Source: an uncultured Clostridia bacterium
GTDB taxonomy: Bacteria > Bacillota_A > Clostridia > Oscillospirales > Oscillospiraceae
Length of the DNA: 7,115 nucleotides
Assembly (NCBI GenBank): GCA_947307505.1
Contig: CAMZJG010000047.1
Span: 1-7,115 of the forward strand
Reading direction: 5' to 3'
Shown here: in pieces, positions 1-6,156 of the stretch
Numbering within the stretch: position 1 is the first letter of the stretch
Layout: each line of letters opens with the position of its first letter
Notes under the pieces: model-generated
Seen by the model: only the letters and a program-made list of their open reading frames with translations
Database searches by the model: none
Told to the model about the DNA's origin: nothing
Translations under genes and position numbers: made by a program

Positions 1-65
1 GCGGCGAGCTCACCGTGGATACCTACAAATACTTCCTGGATATCGAGAGGAAGGAAAGACTGTAA
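1..65 (+). CDS. C-terminal end of an unidentified gene (partial, runs in from the left)
   Basis: An open frame enters from the left edge (first full codon at 3) and stops at TAA 63-65. It gives 20 residues that begin GELTVDTYKY and end in a charged tail, ERKERL. This is too short to assign a family. It is read as a real gene end because the stop is followed within 20 bases by a clear hairpin terminator at 83-144. That terminator and the promoter at 189-217 separate it from the aldehyde dehydrogenase, so it probably belongs to a different transcription unit. No function is proposed. Confidence 0.6.
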   Translation, partial: GELTVDTYKYFLDIERKERL

Positions 66-82
66 ATCCAGTTCAGCCGAAA

Positions 83-144
83 AGGCCGGAGAGCCGGATC
101 CCCCGCAGAAGCGGGAAAAGGGCCGCGCTCTCCGGCCTCTTTCT
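83..144 (+). terminator. Bipartite intrinsic terminator after the partial gene
   Basis: A 12-bp perfect outer stem pairs 83-94 with 127-138 (AGGCCGGAGAGC / GCTCTCCGGCCT). Within its long loop sits a second small hairpin, CCCGC-AGAA-GCGGG, at 102-115. The outer stem is followed by the pyrimidine-rich tail CTTTCT at 139-144 and preceded by A residues at 81-83. The tail is weaker than a pure T-run, but the position 18 bases after a stop codon and just before a new promoter supports a terminator. Confidence 0.75.
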
Positions 145-188
145 ATATCCGCAATACAATCATAAAAACAATGCCATCTAGTCGATGA

Positions 189-217
189 TTGACGGATACA
201 TGATCCTGTGATACAAT
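189..217 (+). promoter_or_regulatory. Sigma-A-type promoter of the ALDH-ADH operon
   Basis: The -35 box TTGACG (189-194) and the -10 box TACAAT (212-217) are separated by exactly 17 bases. A TG at 209-210 gives an extended -10 (TGATACAAT). Transcription should start near 224, leaving a leader of about 32 bases. The region is an AT-rich island in GC-rich surroundings. An 11-bp sequence in the spacer recurs inside the start of the downstream gene. Confidence 0.8.
192..202 (+). repeat. 11-bp direct repeat, copy 1 (promoter spacer)
   Basis: ACGGATACATG at 192-202 overlaps the end of the -35 box and the promoter spacer. It is repeated exactly at 273-283. The copies start 81 bases apart. This could be a paired operator site or coincidence. 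Confidence 0.4.
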
Positions 218-255
218 ATACATAATATGATGGATTATATGCTGGAGGGGTTGGC

Positions 256-1674
256 ATGGACTGGACAAAGGAACGGATACATGGGGCGGTGGAGGCCCAG
301 CGGGAATTCTTCCTCCGGGGGGAGACCCTTTCCGTGGACTGGCGCATCCGGCAGCTGAAGCGGCTGAAGGATGCGGTGAAGCGGCATGAGGGGGCGCTGC
401 TGGAGGCTCTGGCGGCAGATCTGGGACGGAGCGAAGCGGAGGCCTATTTCTGCGATATCGGATCCGTCATCCTGGAGCTGAACGAGACCATCCGGGGACT
501 GCGGCGCTGGGCCGGAACGGAGATCCGGTTCAGCGGGTTCCATTGCTTCCCGAGCCTGCTCACCCGGGTGTACAAGATGCCCTATGGGGTGTGCCTCATC
601 ATCAGCCCCTTCAACTTTCCCGTTCTTCTGTCCCTGGGGGTCCTGGCGGCGGCCATCGCCGGAGGCAACACCGCGGTGCTCAAGACCAGCTCCAAGTCCG
701 CGGCCTGCACCGCCGCCCTGGGAGAGCTCATCCGGGATACCTTTCCTCCGGAGTACGTGACCCTGGTGGAGGGCGGCCACGGTACGGCGGACCTGTGTCT
801 GGAGGAGCGTTTCGACAAGATCTTCTATACCGGCTCCCCCCGGGTGGGCGCCCATGTGATGGAAATGGCGTCGAAGCACCTGACCCCCGTGGCGCTGGAG
901 CTGGGGGGCGAAACGGGCAACTGGTGCGTGGTGCGCAAGGACGCGGATCTGCGGGACGCCGCGCGGAAGATCGCCTTTTTCAAGCTCTGCAACAGCGGAC
1001 AGATTTGCATCAATATCAACCAGACGGCGGTGGCGGAGGAGGTCGCGGAGGATTTCCTCCGGGAGCTGAAGGAGGCGTTCCGGCGGCAGATCGGGGAGAA
1101 CGCGCCGGAGAACCCGGAATACCCCCGGCTCATCAGCGCCGCCGCCTATGAGAAATGCGCCCGGGAGGCGGAGGAATACCGGGATCGGATCGTGTACGGG
1201 GGCAGGGGAGACCCGGAGAGCCTGCGCTATGCGCCAACCATCCTGTACCCCATCGGGGCGGATGAACCCATCGTGCGGCACGAGCTGTTTTCCCCGCTGC
1301 TCCCGGTGGTGCCTTTCCCGGACCGGGAGGCGGATCGGCTTCTGGATACCATCGCCCGACGGGAGCATGGGCTGGCGCTGTATCTGTTCACCCGGGACAG
1401 GGCCTGGGCGAAGCGGGTCATGTCCACCCAGCAGTACGGCGGGGGCTGTGTGAACGAGGTCTGCCTCCACCTGATGGTGAAGGGCGCTCCCTTTGGCGGC
1501 GTCGGCCATTCCGGCATGGGAGCCTATCACGGGATCTGGGGCTTCCGGGAATTCACGCACCCCTCCACGGTGCTGTTCGGCGCCCGGCATTTCAACCTTC
1601 CTCTGCGGGAACACCCCTATACCGGAAAGAAAAACGCCTGGAAGATGAAGGTCCTGCGGATCTTTGAACGATAA
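256..1674 (+). CDS. NAD(P)-dependent aldehyde dehydrogenase, class 3-like
   Basis: A 472-residue cytosolic aldehyde dehydrogenase predicted to oxidise an aldehyde to a carboxylic acid (or an activated intermediate) with a nicotinamide cofactor. The N-terminal helical region (residues 1-90), with an R..QL..L pattern and a D-LG-S-E-AY segment, matches the class 3 / YwdH / coniferyl-aldehyde type, as does the modest length. Visible motifs are SPFNFP (117-122, Asn119), VLK (Lys143), FYTGS (190-194), ELGG (Glu215 as general base), SGQIC with catalytic Cys251, HELFSP (342-347) and PFGGVGHSGMGAYHG (412-426). The active-site set is complete. Two oddities: residue 146 is Ser where the K-P-S-E motif normally has the Glu that favours NAD, and ELGG is followed by ETG instead of the usual KSP. 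The start at 256 is set by GGAGGGG at 244-250. It is followed after 12 bases by an iron alcohol dehydrogenase, so the two are probably co-transcribed and share a pathway. The substrate is unknown. Confidence 0.93.
   Translation: MDWTKERIHGAVEAQREFFLRGETLSVDWRIRQLKRLKDAVKRHEGALLEALAADLGRSEAEAYFCDIGSVILELNETIRGLRRWAGTEIRFSGFHCFPSLLTRVYKMPYGVCLIISPFNFPVLLSLGVLAAAIAGGNTAVLKTSSKSAACTAALGELIRDTFPPEYVTLVEGGHGTADLCLEERFDKIFYTGSPRVGAHVMEMASKHLTPVALELGGETGNWCVVRKDADLRDAARKIAFFKLCNSGQICININQTAVAEEVAEDFLRELKEAFRRQIGENAPENPEYPRLISAAAYEKCAREAEEYRDRIVYGGRGDPESLRYAPTILYPIGADEPIVRHELFSPLLPVVPFPDREADRLLDTIARREHGLALYLFTRDRAWAKRVMSTQQYGGGCVNEVCLHLMVKGAPFGGVGHSGMGAYHGIWGFREFTHPSTVLFGARHFNLPLREHPYTGKKNAWKMKVLRIFER
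273..283 (+). repeat. 11-bp direct repeat, copy 2 (inside ALDH codons 6-10)
   Basis: ACGGATACATG at 273-283 is an exact copy of 192-202. It lies within the first ten codons of the aldehyde dehydrogenase, downstream of the predicted transcription start near 224. Confidence 0.4.
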
Positions 1675-1686
1675 GGAGAGAAAACG

Positions 1687-2928
1687 ATGGGATTTGCCAA
1701 AACGGCGTACTGCCGCGTGTTTCAGTCGATCATGAAGGTGGGGAACTATTTTCTGCCCTTCCGCACGCCCGAGACTCTGAGCGGGGCGGGCTGCGTGGAG
1801 CGGCTCCCGGAGGAAATGAAAAAACGGAATGTCCGCCGACCGCTCCTGGTGACGGACGGCGGCCTGATGAAGCTGGGTCTGCCCCAGGGCCTCCTGCGGG
1901 CCATGGAGAAGGCAGGGATGCCCTGCACCCTCTTCTGCGATATCCAGCCCAACCCCACGGATGAGAATGTGGAGGCGGGGTTTCGGGTATTCCGGGAGTC
2001 CGGCTGCGACGCCATCGTGGCTATGGGCGGAGGTTCCCCCATGGACTGCGCCAAGGCCATTGCCGCCCGGAACGCCCATCCCGGGCGAAGCGTCGCGCAG
2101 CTTCAGGGCGTCCTCACCGTGCATAAGCGGGTGGTCCCCCTGTGGGCCGTTCCCACCACCGCGGGCACCGGTTCAGAGACCACTGTGGCGGCGGTGATCA
2201 CCGTTGCGGAGACCCGGCACAAGGCCTCCATCAACGACCCGGTGCTCATGCCCCGGTATGCGGTGCTGGACCCGGAGCTCACCGTGGGCCTGCCGCCCCA
2301 TATCACCGCCGCGACCGGGCTGGACGCACTGTGCCACGCGGTGGAAAGTTATCTCAACCACACCTACTGCACCGGACTGGAACTGGATTATGCCCGCCGG
2401 GCGGTGCGGCTGGTGCACGACAATCTCTATCTGGTTTACCGGGACGGGAGCGATCTGGAAGCCCGGCAGAATATGCAGCTGGCAGCTTTCTATGCCGGAC
2501 GGAGCTTCACCCGGGGCTGCGTGGGCTATATCCACGCCGTCGGCCATACTCTCAGCGGGCTCTACGGACTGCCTCACGGCCTGGCCATGAGCGTCCTGAT
2601 GCCCCACGTACTGCGGCAGTACGGCTCCGCCGCGGAAAAACGCCTGGGTGAGCTGGCGGAGGTCTGCGGCATAATGGGCGGCAGCGACCGGGAAAAGGCG
2701 GACCGCTTCATTGCCTGGATCGAGGGGATGAAAGAGAAAATGGGCATCCCCGAGGGGCTGGACTGCATCCGTCCCGAGGACGTGTCCCGGATCGTCCGAT
2801 GGGCGGACCGGGAGGCGAATCCCCTGTATCCCGTTCCGCAGGTCTGGGGAGAGACCGAGCTCCGGACGCTCCTGGATACCGTTGTCCGGGCCGGAGGAAA
2901 GCGGCTTCCCCGCAGCCAGACCGCGTGA
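1687..2928 (+). CDS. Iron-dependent (group III) alcohol dehydrogenase
   Basis: A 413-residue iron-containing alcohol dehydrogenase that interconverts an alcohol and an aldehyde or ketone with NAD(H). The N-terminal nucleotide-binding half has VTDGGL (55-60), MGGGSPMDCAK (113-123) and the family signature PTTAGTGSE (156-164). The C-terminal helical half carries the four metal ligands expected for the FucO family: Asp213 and His217 in GLDALCHAVESY, then His283 and His297, with spacings 4 and 14 as in FucO. The auxiliary His287 is also present. Asp57 sits where an Asp in FucO-like enzymes favours NAD(H) over NADP(H). A roughly 20-residue N-terminal extension with a hydrophobic YFLPF patch precedes the core, a form I recall from clostridial homologues. 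GGAGAG at 1675-1680 is the ribosome binding site. It is translationally close to the aldehyde dehydrogenase and the unit ends at the terminator 2943-2981. The substrate cannot be told from sequence; a diol, aldol product or short alcohol are all possible. Confidence 0.93.
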   Translation: MGFAKTAYCRVFQSIMKVGNYFLPFRTPETLSGAGCVERLPEEMKKRNVRRPLLVTDGGLMKLGLPQGLLRAMEKAGMPCTLFCDIQPNPTDENVEAGFRVFRESGCDAIVAMGGGSPMDCAKAIAARNAHPGRSVAQLQGVLTVHKRVVPLWAVPTTAGTGSETTVAAVITVAETRHKASINDPVLMPRYAVLDPELTVGLPPHITAATGLDALCHAVESYLNHTYCTGLELDYARRAVRLVHDNLYLVYRDGSDLEARQNMQLAAFYAGRSFTRGCVGYIHAVGHTLSGLYGLPHGLAMSVLMPHVLRQYGSAAEKRLGELAEVCGIMGGSDREKADRFIAWIEGMKEKMGIPEGLDCIRPEDVSRIVRWADREANPLYPVPQVWGETELRTLLDTVVRAGGKRLPRSQTA

Positions 2929-2942
2929 TCCCGGAACCTTCC

Positions 2943-2981
2943 GCCTCCCGGAGGAGCATCGCTCCCCGGGAGGCTTTTTTT
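2943..2981 (+). terminator. Rho-independent terminator of the ALDH-ADH operon
   Basis: GCCTCCCGG (2943-2951) pairs with CCGGGAGGC (2966-2974). The stem continues as GGAGC/GCTCC (2953-2957 with 2961-2965) past a single bulged A, with an ATC loop. Seven Ts follow at 2975-2981. It lies 14 bases after the ADH stop codon. Confidence 0.93.
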
Positions 2982-3018
2982 CGGGAGACATGGTCAGGCA
3001 AAGCTGCTCGCTTTCCCC

Positions 3019-3047
3019 TTGACCCGGCGGTGAGGGCTTGATATAAT
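3019..3047 (+). promoter_or_regulatory. Strong sigma-A-type promoter of the URO-D-family gene
   Basis: TTGACC (3019-3024), a 17-base spacer and a perfect TATAAT (3042-3047), with TG at 3039-3040 giving an extended -10. The predicted start is near 3054, leaving a leader of about 48 bases. The leader is too short for a riboswitch, and I see no cobalamin element. A small inverted repeat, AAAGC/GCTTT (3000-3004 and 3010-3014), lies just upstream of the -35 box but is too short to call an operator. Confidence 0.87.
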
Positions 3048-3101
3048 ACTTAACACTGCATGACCGCAAGAGAACGATCATAGAATGGAGAGGTAACCGC
3101 T

Positions 3102-4148
3102 ATGCTGAGTCCTAAACAAAACTATTACGAGGCGGCCAAGGGCCTGAATCCCGACCGCTATGCCAACCAGTACGAGGCTATCCGCCTGGTGCTGCATCCC
3201 GCCATGTTCCACAGCACCTCCCCCAAGTACGGCGAGGAGAACGTGGTGAACGCCTGGGGCGTTACCAACTCTTACCCTCTGGGTACCCCCGGCGCTTTCC
3301 CGGTACATACGCCGGACAAGATCGTCATCAAGGACATTGAGCACTGGCAGGATTACGTCCATGCCCCCAGCCTGGATTTCCCGGATGAGGAGTGGGCCAT
3401 GATCAAGGGCATCATGGACAAGACGGATTCCAACCTGGCCTGGAAGGCCCCCTTCATCGCCCCCGGCCTCTTTGAGCAGTGCCATCATCTGGGCGAGATC
3501 CAGAACACCATGATCAACCTCTATGAGTATCCGGATGAGATGCACGATCTCATCAAATATCTCAAGGATTATGAGCTGCGCCTGGCGGAGCTGATCTGCG
3601 CCAAGCTGCAGCCCGACGCCCTGTTCCATCATGACGACTGGGGCAGCCGCACCAGCACCTTCATGAGCCCCGCCATGTTCGAGGACTTTTTCGTGGACGC
3701 CTACAAGGAGATCTACGGCTACTACAAGTCCCACGGCGTGCAGCTGGTCATCCACCACAGCGACAGCTACGGCGCCACCCTGGTGCCCGCCATGATCGAG
3801 ATGGGCATCGACGTGTGGCAGGGCTGCATGAGCTCCAACAATCTGCCGGAGCTGACGAAGCAGTACTGCGGCAAGATCGGCTTCATGGGCGGCTTCGACG
3901 GTGCGGACTTCGACTACGAGGGCTGGGATCCCGAGAAGACCAAGCAGAAGGTCTGGGAGCTGCTGGATGCCTGTACCCCCAGAGGCTTCATCCCCTGCGT
4001 CGGCCAGGGCGGCCCGGGCAGCGTGTACGACGGCGTGTACGACTGCATCATGGACGCCATCGACGAATACAACGCCAAGCACTTCGGCATCGACCGGAGC
4101 CAGATCGTCCGCAGCCCCCTCCAGTACGAGAAGAAGGGCTACATGTAA
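3102..4148 (+). CDS. Uroporphyrinogen decarboxylase-superfamily protein (methyltransferase/decarboxylase-like, not HemE)
   Basis: A 348-residue cytosolic protein of the URO-D / MtaA-CmuA superfamily, a TIM-barrel fold used for porphyrinogen decarboxylation and for methyl transfer between corrinoid proteins and thiols. Diagnostic segments are HHDDWGS....MSP (176-190), typical of the methyltransferase-like branch, the strand LVIHHSDSYG (215-224), IEMGIDVWQG (232-241) and GFMGGFDG (260-267). The HemE N-terminal RQAGR signature is missing, so heme synthesis is unlikely. In MtaA-type enzymes the barrel carries an H-x-C zinc motif and a later Cys. Here the matching site reads H219-S-D221, so the first Cys is replaced by Asp, while Cys299 in FIPCVGQGG may be the distal ligand (inference). 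The start at 3102 is set by GGAGAGG at 3087-3093. It has its own strong promoter and terminator, so it is monocistronic. Every glycine codon is GGC except two GGT, a strong bias suggesting high expression. No corrinoid protein is nearby, so the reaction and substrate remain open. Confidence 0.82.
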   Translation: MLSPKQNYYEAAKGLNPDRYANQYEAIRLVLHPAMFHSTSPKYGEENVVNAWGVTNSYPLGTPGAFPVHTPDKIVIKDIEHWQDYVHAPSLDFPDEEWAMIKGIMDKTDSNLAWKAPFIAPGLFEQCHHLGEIQNTMINLYEYPDEMHDLIKYLKDYELRLAELICAKLQPDALFHHDDWGSRTSTFMSPAMFEDFFVDAYKEIYGYYKSHGVQLVIHHSDSYGATLVPAMIEMGIDVWQGCMSSNNLPELTKQYCGKIGFMGGFDGADFDYEGWDPEKTKQKVWELLDACTPRGFIPCVGQGGPGSVYDGVYDCIMDAIDEYNAKHFGIDRSQIVRSPLQYEKKGYM

Positions 4149-4167
4149 TATCCGCTGAATTGCACCC

Positions 4168-4206
4168 ACGTCCTCCCCGGCCTTGCCGGGGAGGACGTTT
4201 CCTTTT
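4168..4206 (+). terminator. Rho-independent terminator after the URO-D-family gene
   Basis: A perfect 14-bp stem pairs ACGTCCTCCCCGGC (4168-4181) with GCCGGGGAGGACGT (4185-4198) around a CTT loop. The T-rich tail TTCCTTTT follows at 4199-4206. It begins 20 bases after the stop codon and ends only three bases before the next -35 box. Confidence 0.93.
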
Positions 4207-4209
4207 GCC

Positions 4210-4238
4210 TTGACGCGCCTTTGCGGAGAGGGTATAAT
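4210..4238 (+). promoter_or_regulatory. Strong sigma-A-type promoter of the MoaF-like/SDR unit
   Basis: TTGACG (4210-4215), a 17-base spacer and a perfect TATAAT (4233-4238). Unlike the other two promoters it has no TG extension (GG at that place). The predicted start is near 4245, with a leader of about 43 bases. It follows the previous terminator tail by three bases, so the unit is insulated from upstream transcription. Confidence 0.87.
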
Positions 4239-4287
4239 CTGACTTATACAGGAAACCAAAAACGAATCGAACGGAGGTCAACAGCAG

Positions 4288-6075
4288 ATGTTCTTTACCA
4301 AGTTCAATCCCCTGACGGATGAAGAAGTCCAGCGGAAGGTCGACGCCCAGCGCCGTCCCGCGGGCGGCGGCAAGGGCTACCTGGCGGGAAAATCCTTCAA
4401 GGCCATGCTGGAAGGAGAATTCGCTCCTCAGCAGTTGGAGTACGTATTCAAGGATGAGGAGACCCTGGTGTTCACGGAGAACGGCCAGGAATACACCGCG
4501 CCTTACGCCGCGCTGGAGATGGAGCATGTGACCCTCTTCAGCCATCTGGTCCCCGGCACCACCAGGGGCTGGCATGTGATCCTGGACTGGAAGACCAAGG
4601 CCATCACCGCCTTCGAGACCTGGTTCGGCATCCGGGTAGCCGTGGGCGGCAGCCTGTTCGGCGACAAGGAGCCGGATTATTACCGGGATGTGCCCCGGGA
4701 GATCCAGCGGCAGTATTACTTCGGCTGGGCGGATTTCGGCAATAACGAAAAGCCCGCGCTGAACACCACCACCAACCGGATCGAAGGCCGCGGCCTGCAC
4801 TGGAAATTCGATACCGGCCATGAGATGCTCACCTTCTTCCCCAGCGTGGTCTGCTGCACCCTGGTGGAGCTGGGGGACAAAATGGGCGGCATCACCATGG
4901 CGAACCCTGCGGACTATCTGAAGATCGATGATGAAAAATACATCTTCAGCCGGGGTGAGGTGGAGTTCTCCGGCAAGTTCTGGATCGAGGTCATGAACTT
5001 CTTCGAGGATAAGGCCATCGGCCTGGAGTTCGGCTTCGAGGAAGACGACAGCTTCACCTACCGCCTCCACACAGCGGACATCAAGATCACCGGCGACGCG
5101 GCCCATCTGGAGAGCATCTACACCTTCGGCGATAAGGAACCCCCCATGGCTCGCCTGGCGGGACGCAAGGGCGGCCGCTATGCCTATCGTCCCATGGATA
5201 TCGACCAGCCCATGAGCCACGAGGAAGCCCTGCAGCATGCCAACGAGTCCCACCGCATCTTTGAGGTGGACGGCCCCAACATCATGGCCAGTAAGAACAC
5301 TCTGCCCTTCTCCAAGTTCCTCATCGGCAAGAAGTTCAAGGTCAAGCTGGACATGGAAAAGCACGCCATCGCTCCCTGGACCGGGGACCAGAGCACGGTG
5401 TACGAGTACGACGTGTTCAGCGAACGGTTCCTGAAGTACCGGGAGAACGACGGAGAGTGGAAGGAAGCCAAGTACATCTGCTTCGAGCCCGCCAAGGACA
5501 TCTATTTCTTCTCCCATATGGTCACGGATGATCCCGATTACGCCAACCTGACCCATGCCTGCGACTTCTCCAACGGCCTCACCACCACCGTCCGGGCCCA
5601 GATCGGCAACTGGCACAGCGAGTGGGAGATCGGCTCCAAGGTCAACTTCGGCACCCTGGAATACGGCGATATCAAGCCGCCCTTTGCCCGCCGCCACCAC
5701 TTCACCAACGACCTGGTGGGCAAGAGCTATGCCTGGGCCTACAGCAGCAACATGAGCTCCATCCATGTCTACTCCGCCCCCGAAAGCTCCAGCTGGACCA
5801 TCTTCCAGCAGAACAACGCCGGCGGCGCCACCTGGTCCAGCCCCTGCTACTACATCAAGCTCCGGGACGACGCCTACATCTTCGAGTGGGTGGAAGAGAA
5901 CTGCAACGGCATGCAGGGCCTGGTGGTCATCAACCCCAAGACCCTTCACGACGGCGGCTTCTTCTTCGGCGTGGGCCACAACGGTCTGAGCCTGAACATC
6001 ACCGGCGCCTTCGGCCGCGAGCTGGGCTCCTTCGACATCATGAAGTATTTCGACAAGAAGGGCGACAATATCTAA
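4288..6075 (+). CDS. Tandem-duplicated MoaF-like (lipocalin-type beta-barrel) protein
   Basis: A 595-residue, strand-rich soluble protein with no signal peptide or membrane segment. I read it as four beta-barrel-like units in the order N-C-N-C. Unit 1 (about 31-150) and unit 3 (about 344-475) share LxGKxFK (32-38; 345-351), a Tyr-rich strand pair and FSH-hydrophobic-V (84-88; 408-412), then GDKEP/GDIKPP (125-129; 460-465). Unit 2 (about 166-285) and unit 4 (about 476-583) share the pattern Y-I/L-K-hydrophobic-D-D-x-x-Y-I-F (210-220; 522-532). The IHVYS (492-496) and YIFEWVEE (530-537) segments of unit 4 and REIQRQYYFGWAD (137-149) resemble MoaF-family proteins, which pair an N- and a C-terminal lipocalin-like domain. 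MoaF was named from a Klebsiella monoamine operon and has no established molybdopterin role. Family members are, as I recall, about half this length. The ribosome binding site is GGAGGT, 4273-4278. Glycine codons are mostly GGC, as in the URO-D-like gene upstream. The SDR gene follows. Function unknown; ligand binding or a non-redox lyase-type reaction is possible. Confidence 0.75.
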   Translation: MFFTKFNPLTDEEVQRKVDAQRRPAGGGKGYLAGKSFKAMLEGEFAPQQLEYVFKDEETLVFTENGQEYTAPYAALEMEHVTLFSHLVPGTTRGWHVILDWKTKAITAFETWFGIRVAVGGSLFGDKEPDYYRDVPREIQRQYYFGWADFGNNEKPALNTTTNRIEGRGLHWKFDTGHEMLTFFPSVVCCTLVELGDKMGGITMANPADYLKIDDEKYIFSRGEVEFSGKFWIEVMNFFEDKAIGLEFGFEEDDSFTYRLHTADIKITGDAAHLESIYTFGDKEPPMARLAGRKGGRYAYRPMDIDQPMSHEEALQHANESHRIFEVDGPNIMASKNTLPFSKFLIGKKFKVKLDMEKHAIAPWTGDQSTVYEYDVFSERFLKYRENDGEWKEAKYICFEPAKDIYFFSHMVTDDPDYANLTHACDFSNGLTTTVRAQIGNWHSEWEIGSKVNFGTLEYGDIKPPFARRHHFTNDLVGKSYAWAYSSNMSSIHVYSAPESSSWTIFQQNNAGGATWSSPCYYIKLRDDAYIFEWVEENCNGMQGLVVINPKTLHDGGFFFGVGHNGLSLNITGAFGRELGSFDIMKYFDKKGDNI

Positions 6076-6098
6076 AAAACGTTCAACGCAGACGCATA

Positions 6099-6124
6099 CT
6101 GGGCCTGCCCTCGGGCAGGCCCAG
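6099..6124 (+). other. Perfect intergenic hairpin without a T-tract
   Basis: CTGGGCCTGCCC (6099-6110) pairs perfectly with GGGCAGGCCCAG (6113-6124) around a two-base turn (in practice an 11-bp stem with a CTCG loop). The following bases, CCTGTACTCATC, contain no T-run, so it is a poor terminator. No promoter is visible between it and the next gene. It more likely tunes read-through or protects the 3' end of the upstream mRNA segment, giving unequal expression of the two genes. Confidence 0.7.
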
Positions 6125-6156
6125 CCTGTACTCATCGGGATGACTGGAGGGATATC

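Noticed and set aside
235..2124. Antisense open frame of 629 codons opposite the ALDH and ADH genes
   Set aside because: It lies opposite two complete enzymes with intact catalytic motifs, and its composition (rich in H, P, R and G) matches no family I recognise. It is a coding shadow.
3060..3096. Short leader ORFs before the URO-D-family gene (ATG at 3060, ending 3083; ATG at 3085, ending 3096)
   Set aside because: They encode 7 and 3 residues with no ribosome binding site, and the second is made of the Shine-Dalgarno sequence itself. A chance occurrence is the simplest explanation.
3048..3101. Cobalamin or other riboswitch in the URO-D-gene leader
   Set aside because: The leader is only about 48 bases after the predicted start site, with no strong hairpin and no B12-box-like sequence.
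3102..4148. Assignment of the URO-D-superfamily gene as hemE (heme biosynthesis)
   Set aside because: The N-terminal RQAGR signature is missing, HHDDWG matches the methyltransferase-like branch, and no other heme gene is nearby.
3078..4259. Antisense open frame of 393 codons opposite the URO-D-family gene
   Set aside because: It spans the promoter and terminator of the sense gene, and its translation is a repetitive run of A, V, H, L and D. It is a shadow of the strong codon bias on the + strand.
4288..6075. A molybdenum cofactor biosynthesis role for the MoaF-like gene
   Set aside because: The family name is historical. No molybdopterin gene is present here, and the protein has no nucleotide- or pterin-binding motif that I can see.
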